A stretch of DNA of 47,801 nucleotides from Glaciecola punicea ACAM 611 (GCF_000252165.1 NZ_BAET01000027.1:1-47801), one strand, 5' to 3'. Positions 1-10,010 are shown, numbered from the stretch's first letter. Translations and numbers: made by a program. The notes: generated from the letters alone by a model not told the origin.

Positions 1-495
1 ACTTTTGCCTTTAAGCTCTGCGATGAAGGTTTCTGAACGAATAACATCAAGCGTAGTAATACCAAACAGCTTGTTCTTGTTGTAAACACCCTTTGCTTTT
101 AGCGTTTCAGCGGCAATAGCTACCGTGGTGTTAACAGGGTTAGTAATAACGCCTATACATGCATCTGGGCAGTTGTCTGCACAGGCTTCTATTAGATTTT
201 TAACTATCCCTGCATTGATGTTGAACAGATCAGAACGATCCATGCCTGGCTTTCTAGGAACGCCTGCAGGGATCAGCACAATGTCGCAGCCTGTTAATGC
301 TGTCGCTAGATCATCTTTACCAAATCCAGTTACTTTGACGTCGGTGGGTATATGGCTTAAATCCACTGCAACACCGGGAACTACCGGCGCAACATCATAT
401 AATGATAATTCAGAGCCTGCAGGCAATTGTATTTTTAACAATAGTGACAAGGCCTGACCAATTCCACCTGCGGCGCCTAATACGGCTACTTTCAT
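1..495 (-). CDS. mdh: Malate dehydrogenase (NAD), N-terminal half, runs off the window
   Basis: This is the first 165 codons of an NAD-dependent malate dehydrogenase, the TCA-cycle enzyme that interconverts malate and oxaloacetate in the cytosol. Reading the minus strand from ATG at 495 gives the Rossmann motif GAAGGIGQ at residues 7-14. The substrate- and cofactor-binding residues known from the E. coli enzyme are in register: R81, R87 (in RSDLFN), N119, D150 and R153. The catalytic histidine near 177 lies beyond the left edge. The family is usually about 312 residues, so roughly half is missing only because the window ends. A GGAG ribosome-binding site precedes the ATG. It diverges from argR, as in many Gammaproteobacteria. 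Identification is secure. Confidence 0.97.
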   Translation of the reverse strand, partial: MKVAVLGAAGGIGQALSLLLKIQLPAGSELSLYDVAPVVPGVAVDLSHIPTDVKVTGFGKDDLATALTGCDIVLIPAGVPRKPGMDRSDLFNINAGIVKNLIEACADNCPDACIGVITNPVNTTVAIAAETLKAKGVYNKNKLFGITTLDVIRSETFIAELKGKS

Positions 496-664
496 AGAGA
501 TATCTCCAGTTAACTAGGTTGATAAAAAGAACGCGAAGATTAGCCGAAATGCTCACAAAGCTCAATGATACTATGGTATCAAATATCAAAATAAACATTT
601 TTACCGCAAAAATTGCTTATATAGTGGGCTTATTGCAAGATATACGCATTCTACATGTCGAGCT

Positions 665-1141
665 ATGTTATTGCCTATGAGCACCAGTAAACAAGATGTA
701 CTGATAAAAGCCTTCCGCGAAATTTTAAAAACTGAGAGCTATGGATCACAAGGCGAGATTGTACTGGCCCTAAAAAAACTGGGTTTTGATAATATTAGTC
801 AGTCAAAAGTGTCGCGAATGTTAAGCAAGTTCGGCGCAGTGCGAACTCGAGATGCGCGTGGTGATATGGTTTATTGTCTGCCGCCTGAACTGGGCATGCC
901 CACCGCAAAAAGCCCGTTAAAGCAGCTAGTGTTAGATATTGTGCATAACAACGTAATGGTGATTATTCGCACCAGCCCTGGGGCCGCTCAGTTAATCGCA
1001 CGTTTACTCGATTCATTGAGCCATACCGATGGCGTATTGGGCACCATTGCAGGCGATGACACTATTTTTATAGCACCTGCCGACATTACTAAAATTGAAG
1101 AGCTTAGGCAGCGTGTGCAAGACTTATTTGATAGTGTTTAA
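665..1141 (+). CDS. argR: Arginine repressor ArgR
   Basis: This is the hexameric arginine-responsive repressor of arginine biosynthesis genes, which is also an accessory protein in XerCD recombination at cer sites in E. coli. The 158 residues match the usual length of about 156. An N-terminal winged helix-turn-helix carries SQSKVSRML at residues 45-53 as the recognition helix. The C-terminal oligomerisation and arginine-binding domain carries the GDD motif at 130-132 inside [10 protein letters not shown]. The gene is divergent from mdh. A second ATG four codons in (677) is a possible start. I saw no clear pair of ARG boxes in the 169-bp divergent region, so autoregulation is not supported by eye. 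Its 3' end lies 16 bp from the convergent rsmI. Confidence 0.96.
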   Translation: MLLPMSTSKQDVLIKAFREILKTESYGSQGEIVLALKKLGFDNISQSKVSRMLSKFGAVRTRDARGDMVYCLPPELGMPTAKSPLKQLVLDIVHNNVMVIIRTSPGAAQLIARLLDSLSHTDGVLGTIAGDDTIFIAPADITKIEELRQRVQDLFDSV

Positions 1142-1157
1142 GCACACAAAGCCTGCT

Positions 1158-2009
1158 TTATGTCTGCATGTTTTTCAAAGAAAGTGCATATTGGTAAAGC
1201 GATTTTTTGTTCAATTTATAATGCTCGCTAACCACCGCTGCCGCCGATTTAGGCGGCAGCAAGGCTATGAGCTGGTGCATAAGATCTTTTGCCTGCACGG
1301 GAAGCTCTTCTTGCGCTATCGCTTTACAATAAATCATTAGCACAAACTCTCCTTTTTGATGCGCATCCTCTTGGTTTAACCACGCTAGAACATCCTTTGC
1401 ATTGCCACTTATATACCTTTCAAAACGTTTACTCAGCTCTTTTGCAAGCACAATTTGATGATTATCAGGCAGCACTTGTGCACATACTTCTATGGTGTCT
1501 TTAACCCGACGTGGTGCTTCATAAAAGATGCAGGTCATGTGCGCAAGACTAGCAAACTTGAGCGACTGCGCTTTGGCTTTTTGTTTAACGGGCAAAAACC
1601 CTAAGTACATAAAGCGGTCGGTCGGCAAGCCTGAGGCACTTAGCGCGGTAATAAGCGCGCAAGGTCCAGGTAAAGCTATTACGTTTATGTCAAGGGAGCG
1701 ACACGTACTAACTAAGGTGTAGCCTGGATCGCTAATAAGTGGTGTGCCAGCGTCACTAATAAGCGCTATTTTTTCTCCCGCTTGCAGTTTTTTGACTAAT
1801 AGTTGAGTGCGCTGATCCTCGTTATGATCGTGTAAGCTAATTGAACGCGTTTTAATCAAAAAATGTTGCAGTAAATGGCCAGAATGGCGCGTATCTTCCG
1901 CGGCAATTAGGTCGACTTCATTCAAAATATCGATAGCCCGGTTAGACATATCACCAAGGTTGCCAATAGGCGTAGGCACAATATACAAAATACCAGTCAC
2001 GTTCTTCAC
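1158..2009 (-). CDS. rsmI: 16S rRNA (cytidine1402-2'-O)-methyltransferase RsmI
   Basis: RsmI is a tetrapyrrole-methylase-fold enzyme that 2'-O-methylates C1402 of 16S rRNA using S-adenosylmethionine, fine-tuning the decoding centre. The 283-residue product fits the family (E. coli 286). Visible motifs are YIVPTPIGNLGD near the N-terminus, AEDTRHSGHLL at about 37-47, SDAGTPLISDPG at about 85-96 and the proline-glycine stretch ALPGPCALITALSASGLPTD. The start used is GTG at 2009; a second GTG three codons later would also keep all motifs, and neither has a strong Shine-Dalgarno sequence. It is divergent from lpoA, the conserved gammaproteobacterial arrangement. Confidence 0.95.
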   Translation of the reverse strand: MKNVTGILYIVPTPIGNLGDMSNRAIDILNEVDLIAAEDTRHSGHLLQHFLIKTRSISLHDHNEDQRTQLLVKKLQAGEKIALISDAGTPLISDPGYTLVSTCRSLDINVIALPGPCALITALSASGLPTDRFMYLGFLPVKQKAKAQSLKFASLAHMTCIFYEAPRRVKDTIEVCAQVLPDNHQIVLAKELSKRFERYISGNAKDVLAWLNQEDAHQKGEFVLMIYCKAIAQEELPVQAKDLMHQLIALLPPKSAAAVVSEHYKLNKKSLYQYALSLKNMQT

Positions 2010-2136
2010 TTATAAATAAAAAAACTAATACGCCTAGTTTACACAAACTTAAGTACAGTTTGCATGAATTCAGCTAGATATTTTTATTAAGCCAAGTAGA
2101 CTAGCGAAGTCAATCTTTATTATCTTTGGGATACTC

Positions 2137-4098
2137 GTGAACTTACGCACACTTTTTGTCACTTGCAGCATTTCGTTTTTCTTAATTGGCTGCGGTGTTG
2201 CACCAAACCAAAAGCCAATATCTGAGCCTGAAAAAAAGCCGCCCTTTGACACTGATATGAGCGGACAAGAACAAAAAGCTTTGGAAAATATTGAGGCGCG
2301 TTACGCAAACAGCAAAGATATAAATGAGCGCAATTTATCCTTGCTTATATTAGCGAATAATTACAAAAGCGCGGATGACTGTCGCGCAGTTAGTATTGTT
2401 ATTAAGCACACACAGGGTAGTCTTAATAATTCGCAGCACGTGGCTATAAGTAATTTATTGAAAGCAGAATGCGCGCTAGACTCAATTGGTAACACAAGCG
2501 ATTCAATTAATAAACAGCCTTTACTTAGCCTTGTCATTAAATGGTTAGAAACAGCAAACGAAAATGGCATAAATAGCGCAAAGGTGCCCCTTAGCGCATC
2601 TTTAAACACTATAGACTTTGCCACTAGAGCGCAAATTGCTTCTGCTCGTCTGCTTGCGCAAAATAAGCAATACGCAAGCGCCTTGCATCAACTTTTAAAT
2701 GCAAATATTATCGATAATTTAGTGGATCACCCTAAGCTTCGGACCCATTTTTACAATAAAGCGTGGGAATGGTTTTCATTGCTTGACCAAGACGCGCGAG
2801 CGCAACTTGCGGCAACATATCCAACGCTTAGCGAATATATTGTGTTTCTCAACATTGTAGAAGATGCCAGCCTAGACGATAACGCTCGTCAAGCGTCGAT
2901 AAAACAATGGTTATCTACTCGTACGAACTTGATGATAGTAAGTAATTTACCAACACAAATACAACAGTATTTAAGCATCGAGCATCGCCAAAACCAGAAC
3001 ATAGCAGTATTGTTGCCGTTAAGCGGGCGTTTATCGGCACAAGGAGAAGCCATACAGCAGGGAATACTGAGTGCTTACTATCACAAATTAGCCTCTGCTA
3101 AGAAAAGTAAACGTGTGATTCAATCCACAATTGAATTTATCGATACGGGTTCACTAAACACTTTAAATACTGATATTACTGCAGAGTCTTTAGTGCCCTA
3201 CGACACCATTATTGGTCCGCTCTTACGCAGTCATATCGACGAAATTAATGCGCTTAATTTAGTTCCCCAACGACAGCTAGTGCTTAACCAAACCCAGCCA
3301 CGCACAAAAGACGGGGAAGGTCTTTTGGCGGCGTTTTCACTCTCACCTGAAGAAGAAGCACAGCAGATCGTGGCGCTAATGCGCACACGTACTATACGCA
3401 ACCCTGTGGTCATAGACGACAGTTCTGCAACAGCTAAACGCATGAACAATGCCTTCATTGCGGCTTGGAAGGCAACTGGCGAGTTAAGTAAAAACGGCCA
3501 AGTACAAGCACTACAACAAATTAGTTATACAGACAATAACAGTATGCGGGTAGGTATTACCTCAGCGCTTGACGTATTGCAAAGTCAAAGGCGCATTAAG
3601 CAACTTTCCAACTTGCATCAAGAACGTGTACACAGCGTTACTAGAAACAGAAGAGACGTAGACGCATTTGTAGTATTCGCTCGTCCAAATGATTTAGAGC
3701 TTATAAATCCTATTATAGAGAGCAGTATTAGCCTATTTACCAATGAACAAATTCCGGTATTTGCTGCTTCTTACGGCTACGACCACAAGCAAAGTAAAAA
3801 TAGTCAGCGCGACCTGCGTAACTTGATTTTTGTAGACATGCCGTGGCTATTATCAATACAGCGTGGCGACCCCCTTTCAGCCTCAATAGATGCCTTGTTC
3901 AATAAACCACCCAGTACATTTTTACGGCTTTTTGCCTTTGGTTATGACGCGCTTTCAGTCGTTGGCAACTTAGCTCAACTTAGTACCTTTGAACATCTTG
4001 CAATTAAAGGCTTAAGCGGAGATTTGTCAATAAACAGTTCTCAGCAATTAACACGCGAACTTACTTGGCTGTCCATCAATGAGCTAGGCTCTCAATAG
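2137..4098 (+). CDS. lpoA: Penicillin-binding protein activator LpoA (outer-membrane lipoprotein)
   Basis: LpoA is an outer-membrane lipoprotein that crosses the periplasm to activate the peptidoglycan synthase PBP1A. The 653-residue product begins with a type II signal peptide whose lipobox is L-I-G-C with the lipidated cysteine at residue 19. Residues about 30-290 look helical and TPR-like. From about 300 onward there is a periplasmic-binding-protein-like domain, starting at IAVLLPLSGRLSAQGEAIQQG and including DTIIGPLLRSHIDEIN. The start is GTG with a modest GGGAT upstream. It heads a same-strand series with yraN, diaA and dolP, the order found in E. coli. Identity rests on lipobox, domain order, length and context. 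Confidence 0.93.
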   Translation: MNLRTLFVTCSISFFLIGCGVAPNQKPISEPEKKPPFDTDMSGQEQKALENIEARYANSKDINERNLSLLILANNYKSADDCRAVSIVIKHTQGSLNNSQHVAISNLLKAECALDSIGNTSDSINKQPLLSLVIKWLETANENGINSAKVPLSASLNTIDFATRAQIASARLLAQNKQYASALHQLLNANIIDNLVDHPKLRTHFYNKAWEWFSLLDQDARAQLAATYPTLSEYIVFLNIVEDASLDDNARQASIKQWLSTRTNLMIVSNLPTQIQQYLSIEHRQNQNIAVLLPLSGRLSAQGEAIQQGILSAYYHKLASAKKSKRVIQSTIEFIDTGSLNTLNTDITAESLVPYDTIIGPLLRSHIDEINALNLVPQRQLVLNQTQPRTKDGEGLLAAFSLSPEEEAQQIVALMRTRTIRNPVVIDDSSATAKRMNNAFIAAWKATGELSKNGQVQALQQISYTDNNSMRVGITSALDVLQSQRRIKQLSNLHQERVHSVTRNRRDVDAFVVFARPNDLELINPIIESSISLFTNEQIPVFAASYGYDHKQSKNSQRDLRNLIFVDMPWLLSIQRGDPLSASIDALFNKPPSTFLRLFAFGYDALSVVGNLAQLSTFEHLAIKGLSGDLSINSSQQLTRELTWLSINELGSQ

Positions 4099-4151
4099 GC
4101 CATGTTTGCGATAGCCCTTAGATATTGCTAAGGCCTATCGCACTAGAGTGA

Positions 4152-5221
<1,070 letters not shown>

Positions 5222-5225
5222 TCAA

Positions 5226-5807
5226 ATGTATAAAAAGATCGCTTTGACCGTAATTTTAGGGGTCGGTGTAAGCCAGTTATCAGGATGTGTGTCAGCAGTA
5301 GCGGTGGGAGCCGCAGGAACGGCAGCGGTAAGTAATTCTGACAGACGTACTCTAGGCACCCAGATTGATGACAAAACAATGACCGCACGTATAAATACGG
5401 CAATCAACAAAATACCTAACCTTGAAAAAGATGCCGACATCAGCGTGCACGTTTACAATAGCCAAGTTTTATTAACAGGCCAGGCTGTATCTCAAGTACT
5501 TATATCTGAAGTCACTAGGGTGACACAGACAGTTAACCAAGTGTCTAAAATACACAATCAAATAAGGCTGGGCGCACCTATTCCGGCAGGGTCTACCATT
5601 AACGACGTTTGGCTAAGCACTAAAATTCGCACCGTAATGAGCACTGACAGCAGAGTGCCTATGCTCAAAATGGATTTAATAGTGGAAGATAGCGAAGTAT
5701 TTATAATGGGCCAGCTTACCAAGCAAGAAGCCACTGCTACCGTTGAGCTAGTAAGAAATGTAGATGGAGTGACTAAAGTTATTAGAGTAATGGAGCTTAT
5801 AGACTAG
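5226..5807 (+). CDS. dolP: BON-domain outer-membrane lipoprotein DolP (YraP)
   Basis: DolP is an outer-membrane lipoprotein with two BON domains that supports envelope integrity and, in E. coli, the BAM machinery. The 193-residue product starts at ATG 5226, five bases after the diaA stop and behind GGAGACTAATCAA. The signal peptide ends in the lipobox L-S-G-C with the cysteine at 21. BON domain 1 spans about 45-115 (DKTMTARINTAI onward) and BON domain 2 about 125-190 (DVWLSTKIRTVM onward). In E. coli yraP is σE-regulated; here it follows diaA so closely that it is probably co-transcribed. Only three bases separate its stop from the convergent sspB stop. Confidence 0.93.
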   Translation: MYKKIALTVILGVGVSQLSGCVSAVAVGAAGTAAVSNSDRRTLGTQIDDKTMTARINTAINKIPNLEKDADISVHVYNSQVLLTGQAVSQVLISEVTRVTQTVNQVSKIHNQIRLGAPIPAGSTINDVWLSTKIRTVMSTDSRVPMLKMDLIVEDSEVFIMGQLTKQEATATVELVRNVDGVTKVIRVMELID

Positions 5808-5810
5808 GCG

Positions 5811-6206
5811 CTATTTGACTATTCGCAAGCCAGGTTTCTTCGTCGGCTTGTCAGGCTCATTCTTTTTCGGCTGCTGTGGTGGATCGGTCTCAGGCACCGT
5901 AAACACACTTCCTGCGCCATTCTCTTTAGCGTATATAGCGCCTACAGCACAGCACGGAAAGGATACCGTCATGGGCTTGCCAGAAAAACGAGCTTGAAAT
6001 TCTACCCACTCTGCATCCATCTTAAAACCAACACACGCGCTAGGAGAAACATTTAAAACAATTTGACCGTCGTTTACGAACTGAGTGGGTACTTGGACAT
6101 GTGGAAAGTTTATGTCGACCACCATGTAGGGCGTGAGACCATTGTCAATTATCCAATCGTAAAAGGCGCGTAATAAATAAGGTTGATTAGGGGTCATCTC
6201 TTGCAC
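5811..6206 (-). CDS. sspB: ClpXP protease specificity-enhancing factor SspB
   Basis: SspB is the adaptor that tethers ssrA-tagged proteins to the ClpXP protease. The 131-residue product opens with PYLLRAFYDWIIDNGLTPYMVVD, typical of the SspB substrate-binding domain. It ends in a polar linker and a short C-terminal tail, KPGLRIVK, the type of motif known to dock on the ClpX zinc-binding domain. The start taken is GTG at 6206 (MQEMTPNQP); an ATG three codons later (6197) is equally plausible and neither has a strong ribosome-binding site. It follows sspA on the same strand after 66 bp containing a perfect hairpin. Confidence 0.94.
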   Translation of the reverse strand: MQEMTPNQPYLLRAFYDWIIDNGLTPYMVVDINFPHVQVPTQFVNDGQIVLNVSPSACVGFKMDAEWVEFQARFSGKPMTVSFPCCAVGAIYAKENGAGSVFTVPETDPPQQPKKNEPDKPTKKPGLRIVK

Positions 6207-6235
6207 GAGGCGTCACTCAGTCTTAAGGGGGAAAC

Positions 6236-6258
6236 GCTGCTGTAAATATAACAGCAGC
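6236..6258 (-). other. Hairpin between sspA and sspB
   Basis: An 8-bp perfect inverted repeat, GCTGCTGT and ACAGCAGC with a 7-base AT loop, sits in the 66-bp gap between sspA and sspB. On the minus strand it is followed by GTTTCCCCC rather than a T tract, so it does not look like a full intrinsic terminator. It could stabilise or process the mRNA and set the SspA to SspB ratio. Only the structure is seen; the role is inference. Confidence 0.6.
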
Positions 6259-6272
6259 AAGGCTCTAAGGTA

Positions 6273-6905
6273 TTAAAGAGGATTATGTATCTCGCGTTCT
6301 TGATCAGTCAATGATGCTTTAAATGAACCACGTTCGAAAATGCGCTTCATATAAGCGACAACTTGTCGGCTGCCTTGGCCATCGAGCTCTATGTTTAGGG
6401 CGGGTAAACGCCAAAGCAGCGGAGCTAAATAGCAATCTACTAGGCTAAATTCTTCGCTCATAAAATAATCTGTTTCAGCAAAAATAGGAGCAAGACTTAG
6501 TATTGCTTCTCTAAGTTCTTTTCTAGCTTCTGCGGCACCATCTTCTTTACGAAACACTTTAGCTGCTAATGAATACCAATCTTGCTCAATTCTATGCATC
6601 ATTAAGCGACTTTTTCCACGTGACACCGGATAAACAGGCATAAGCGGTGGGTGCGGGAAACGCTCATCAAGATATTCCATGATAATATGTGACTTGTACA
6701 AAACTAGTTCACGATCTACAAGTGTAGGTACTGTTCCGTAGGGGTTAAGTTCAAGTAACTCTTCGTTAATTTGACTTGGATCTGTAAAAATAATCTCAAC
6801 ACCAACACCCTTCTCAGCAAGGACAATACGCACCTGATGTGAGTATATATCGATATTGTCTGAAAACATGGTCATGATAGAACGTTTGCTAGTGGCCACA
6901 GCCAT
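6273..6905 (-). CDS. sspA: Stringent starvation protein A
   Basis: SspA is an RNA-polymerase-associated protein with a glutathione-transferase fold, important in acid and starvation survival; it lacks GST activity in E. coli. The 210-residue product has the thioredoxin-like N-terminal domain (MTMFSDNIDIYSHQVRIVLAEKG at about 11-33, NPYGTVPTLVDRELVL at about 54-69 and ESHIIMEYLDERFPHPPL-like sequence at about 72-88) followed by the helical C-terminal domain. A strong GGAGG precedes the ATG. It is followed by sspB and preceded by a terminator for petABC, so it probably has its own promoter in the 6906-6971 gap. Confidence 0.95.
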   Translation of the reverse strand: MAVATSKRSIMTMFSDNIDIYSHQVRIVLAEKGVGVEIIFTDPSQINEELLELNPYGTVPTLVDRELVLYKSHIIMEYLDERFPHPPLMPVYPVSRGKSRLMMHRIEQDWYSLAAKVFRKEDGAAEARKELREAILSLAPIFAETDYFMSEEFSLVDCYLAPLLWRLPALNIELDGQGSRQVVAYMKRIFERGSFKASLTDQEREIHNPL

Positions 6906-6971
6906 TAAAACCTCCGAGCCTTATTGCCACATAAGGTGAGCAATAGGAATTGTTATAATAATTTAAAGCAC

Positions 6972-7006
6972 AAAAAAGGGCACTAATCATTCATAGAGCC
7001 CTTTTT
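6972..7006 (-). terminator. Intrinsic terminator of petABC
   Basis: AAAAAGGGC at 6973-6981 pairs with GCCCTTTTT at 6998-7006, giving a stem with a T tract on the minus strand. It lies 27 bp beyond the petC stop and would separate petABC from sspA. The A/T symmetry means it could work in both directions, but only minus-strand genes flank it. Confidence 0.85.
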
Positions 7007-7032
7007 GAAAAAAGCCGCGGAACTATACTCTA

Positions 7033-7764
7033 TTACTTGACATTTCGCCAGTACTCTTTCTTCAACAGCAGAGCGAAAACAAAGAATATAACAATGAAAA
7101 TCAATACACCACGACCAATCGACTCTGACTTCAAACGCGTTGGCTCACCGGTGTATTCGAGGAAGTTAACTAAGTCGCGGATTGTGTCATTGTACTCATC
7201 TTCACTCAAGCGCCCATTGCCATCGTTAGTCAGACCTGCTGGACGCATGACTAACTCACCGTCCACCATTTTTTCTTCATAGGCTAAACGAGGTGTGCCC
7301 TGTAGGGGTTCTAAGACGTGCGGCATACCCACATTTGGAAACACAAGATTGTTAACACCAAATATCTTGCTTTCATCGACATAAAATGTCTTGAAATAAG
7401 TATACAACCACTCTGGGCCACGCACTCGCGCCACTAATGTTAAATCGGGCGGCGGCGCACCAAACCATTGTGCAGAATCTTCTGCGGGCATGGTATTGGT
7501 CATATAATCGGATACGCTCTCACCGGTAAATTGAAGATACTTTTGCCCTAGATCTTCAGGAATGCCTAAATCATTGAACATACGCTGATAGCGTTGGTAT
7601 TGCATTTGGTGACAACCCAAACAATAATTCATAAAAGTTTGCGCACCTCGCTGCAAAGACGCTTTGTCGGTCAAATCGATATTAGGGTCTTGCAAAGCAA
7701 CCTTAGAACCCGCAGCTACAGCCAAGCCAGGCAGCAATATCAGTAATGCTATCCATCTTTTCAT
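7033..7764 (-). CDS. petC: Ubiquinol-cytochrome c reductase, cytochrome c1 subunit
   Basis: This is the cytochrome c1 of the bc1 complex, which passes electrons from the Rieske protein to soluble or membrane cytochrome c. The 243-residue product has a cleavable signal peptide (residues 1-18, ending AVAAG), the haem c motif CLGCH with C48, C51 and H52, a downstream methionine region (MPHVL) suited to axial ligation, and a C-terminal membrane anchor at about 218-237 followed by basic residues. The ATG overlaps the petB stop by four bases (ATGA), implying translational coupling. It is the last gene of petABC, with a terminator downstream. Confidence 0.96.
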   Translation of the reverse strand: MKRWIALLILLPGLAVAAGSKVALQDPNIDLTDKASLQRGAQTFMNYCLGCHQMQYQRYQRMFNDLGIPEDLGQKYLQFTGESVSDYMTNTMPAEDSAQWFGAPPPDLTLVARVRGPEWLYTYFKTFYVDESKIFGVNNLVFPNVGMPHVLEPLQGTPRLAYEEKMVDGELVMRPAGLTNDGNGRLSEDEYNDTIRDLVNFLEYTGEPTRLKSESIGRGVLIFIVIFFVFALLLKKEYWRNVK

Positions 7765-9026
7765 CTTGGGATCCTTTTGGGTACCGGTTTAGTTGTCTCG
7801 TGTTTTGAATATAAAAATAACATTACAAAGAACATGAAGTACATAATAGTCGCTATACGCGCCGCGATAAGCTTCCAAGGTTCTTGAGGAGTGCCGCCTA
7901 GATATCCCAAGAATATAAATACAGCTGCAAAGACAAGCAGATTAGCGGTATGTAGCCCGCTTCTGTAGCGCCATGAGCGCACATTAGCACGGTCAAGCCA
8001 TGGTAAAACAAACAACACCGCAATAGCGCCAAACATTGTTAGTACACCCGATAATTTATGCGGTACTGCCTGCAAAATAGCGTAGAAAGGTGTGAAATAC
8101 CATACAGGGAAAATATGTTCCGGCGTCTTAAGCGGGTTGGCAATTTCAAAGTTAGGATGCTCAAGTGCCTTTCCACCAAGTTCTGGCGCAAAAAACATAA
8201 TGTAGCAAAAAATAAATAAGAAAATACTAAACGCAACTAAGTCTTTAAGCACTATATGTGGGAAGAATGGCACCACGTCGTCCGCATAGTCATATCTATT
8301 AGTAAAATGTTCATGAATTTTATAGGATGTTTTTTCGCTTTCAGGCAGGCTACCTTTGGGGTGTTTTACATCCACGCCGTCTGGGTTGTTTGAACCCACT
8401 TCATGTAGCGCTATGATATGTAAAAACACCAAAATAACAATTACAAGCGGTAATGCAATAACATGAAGCGCAAAGAAGCGATTCAAAGTCGCCCCTGATA
8501 TGACGTAGTCGCCCTGAATCCACTCTACAAGCGGACCCCCAATAACGGGGATGGCGCTGAACAAGGATACGATGACCTGTGCACCCCAATACGACATTTG
8601 TCCCCATGGCAGTACATAACCCATAAACGCTTCTGCCATAAGGGCTAAATAAATTAGCATGCCAAATACCCAGAGTAACTCCCGGGGCTTTTGATATGAA
8701 CCATAAATCATGCCGCGAAACATATGCAAGTATATCACCACAAAAAAAGCAGTAGCACCTGTACTATGCATGTAGCGAATAAGCCACCCGTAGTTGACCT
8801 CGCGCATAATATACTCAACCGACGCAAAGGCACGTTGTGCAGACGGTTCATAATTCATCGTTAACCAAATACCGGTTATAATTTGGTTCACCAATATTAT
8901 GGTGGCTAAAAAGCCAAACACATACCAAAAGTTCATATTCCGTGGCGCAGGGTACTGAATAGCATGCACATTTGCAGTGCGCATCATTGGAATACGTGCT
9001 TCAATCCAAGCTAATAACGTTGTCAT
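7761..9026 (-). CDS. petB: Ubiquinol-cytochrome c reductase, cytochrome b subunit
   Basis: Cytochrome b is the integral membrane core of the bc1 complex and carries both haem b groups and the two quinone sites. The 421-residue product is strongly hydrophobic with about nine predicted membrane segments. Haem-ligand histidines appear in the second helix (RYMHSTGATAFFVVIYLHMF) and the fourth (RFFALHVIALPLVI and FLHIIALHEVG). The Qo-site PEWY-type signature appears as FPVWYFTPFYAIL, a proteobacterial variant. It overlaps petA by one base (TAATG) and petC by four bases. Length and order are as in other Proteobacteria with separate cytochrome b and c1. Confidence 0.96.
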   Translation of the reverse strand: MTTLLAWIEARIPMMRTANVHAIQYPAPRNMNFWYVFGFLATIILVNQIITGIWLTMNYEPSAQRAFASVEYIMREVNYGWLIRYMHSTGATAFFVVIYLHMFRGMIYGSYQKPRELLWVFGMLIYLALMAEAFMGYVLPWGQMSYWGAQVIVSLFSAIPVIGGPLVEWIQGDYVISGATLNRFFALHVIALPLVIVILVFLHIIALHEVGSNNPDGVDVKHPKGSLPESEKTSYKIHEHFTNRYDYADDVVPFFPHIVLKDLVAFSIFLFIFCYIMFFAPELGGKALEHPNFEIANPLKTPEHIFPVWYFTPFYAILQAVPHKLSGVLTMFGAIAVLFVLPWLDRANVRSWRYRSGLHTANLLVFAAVFIFLGYLGGTPQEPWKLIAARIATIMYFMFFVMLFLYSKHETTKPVPKRIPR

Positions 9027-9682
9027 TATACGGCTCCCTCATCAGAACCAATTATAATATTATTGTCGTCAACAAACATATAAGGCGGAACTACTAGGTT
9101 ATACGGCGCTGGTACGCCTTGAAAGACCCTACCAGCCATATCAAATTTAGACCCGTGACACGGACAGAAAAAACCTTCGCTAACGCCTTCTGCATGCTCA
9201 GCGAAATCTCCGTCGGTCAAATGCTGTGGCGAACAACCCAAATGAGTACATATGCCCACCAACACCAAATACTCTTCTTTAATAGAACGGTACTGATTTT
9301 GTGCATAAGCGGGCTGTTGCTCAACTTCTGAATTAGGATCGCGCAGTTCGCTTTCCACAGCGGCAAGTGATGCTATTAACTCGGGTGAACGTCGTACAAT
9401 CCAAACAGGCTTACTGCGCCACATTACGCGGATCAGTTGGCCAACCTGTATACCGCTTATATCTACTTCAACGTCTGCACCAGCCGCTTTTGCACGGTCA
9501 CTGGGCTGCCAATAGGATAAAAACGGTACGGCTATTCCAGCAACGCCTACAGCACCGATGACGGACGTAGCAATAGTAAGAAATTTACGTCTTGGGTTGT
9601 CAGATTCGGGCTCGGCGCTTCGTGCGCTAGGATTGTCATTTGGTGCCGATTTATTAGCATCTACTGATACTTCACTCATCAA
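9026..9682 (-). CDS. petA: Ubiquinol-cytochrome c reductase, Rieske iron-sulfur subunit
   Basis: The Rieske protein carries the 2Fe-2S cluster that accepts the first electron from ubiquinol in the bc1 complex. The 218-residue product has an N-terminal segment with twin arginine RRKFL (31-35) followed by a membrane helix to about 56, consistent with Tat-dependent insertion. The cluster-binding boxes are CTHLGC (C145, H147, C150) and CPCHGS (C173, C175, H176), so all ligands and the disulfide pair are intact. GGAG lies eight bases before the first of two tandem ATG codons. It is the first gene of petABC. Confidence 0.96.
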   Translation of the reverse strand: MMSEVSVDANKSAPNDNPSARSAEPESDNPRRKFLTIATSVIGAVGVAGIAVPFLSYWQPSDRAKAAGADVEVDISGIQVGQLIRVMWRSKPVWIVRRSPELIASLAAVESELRDPNSEVEQQPAYAQNQYRSIKEEYLVLVGICTHLGCSPQHLTDGDFAEHAEGVSEGFFCPCHGSKFDMAGRVFQGVPAPYNLVVPPYMFVDDNNIIIGSDEGAV

Positions 9683-9962
9683 CTGTTCTCCGGGTGTTGG
9701 AAAAGGTCTTTCAACCTACTCTTGCTTATCTTTAGGTTATCGCTCATAGTGCGTAAAGCTTGAGCTTATGCAACGATTGATAAATGTCTAACAAATTTTG
9801 ATGGCATATGGTAAAAAAAACGCTTAGTAAACACAAGGATTTACTTCACAAAAGGCACGTTTATATTTGTTTTGAGTCAAGTATTTTGCACACATGCGAA
9901 ATAATGACTATTCAACCTTGGTCGTAATTAGCAAGAATAAATCCAATACTGCAATAATAACC
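9683..9962. other. Non-coding gap between petA and the rpsI terminator
   Basis: About 280 bp with no credible gene on either strand. It must hold the petABC promoter, read on the minus strand, but no candidate has good -35 and -10 hexamers at standard spacing. A small inverted repeat AAGCT-TG-AGCTT occurs at about 9756-9767. Nothing else stands out. Confidence 0.5.
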
Positions 9963-9990
9963 AAAAAAAACCCGGCAAGCCGGGTTTTTG
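9963..9990 (-). terminator. Intrinsic terminator of rplM-rpsI
   Basis: CCCGGC (9971-9976) and GCCGGG (9979-9984) form a GC-rich stem around AA, flanked by eight A on one side and five T on the other. On the minus strand this gives a strong hairpin plus T8 just 20 bp after the rpsI stop. It could also act in the other direction. Confidence 0.92.
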
Positions 9991-10010
9991 AACAATACGT
10001 TGTAAAACGA

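Noticed and set aside
125-457. Plus-strand 110-codon frame at the left edge
   Set aside because: It is the antisense of mdh, whose sequence is fully conserved on the other strand.
496-664. ARG boxes for ArgR autoregulation
   Set aside because: No pair of 18-bp ARG-box-like palindromes could be made out in the divergent region.
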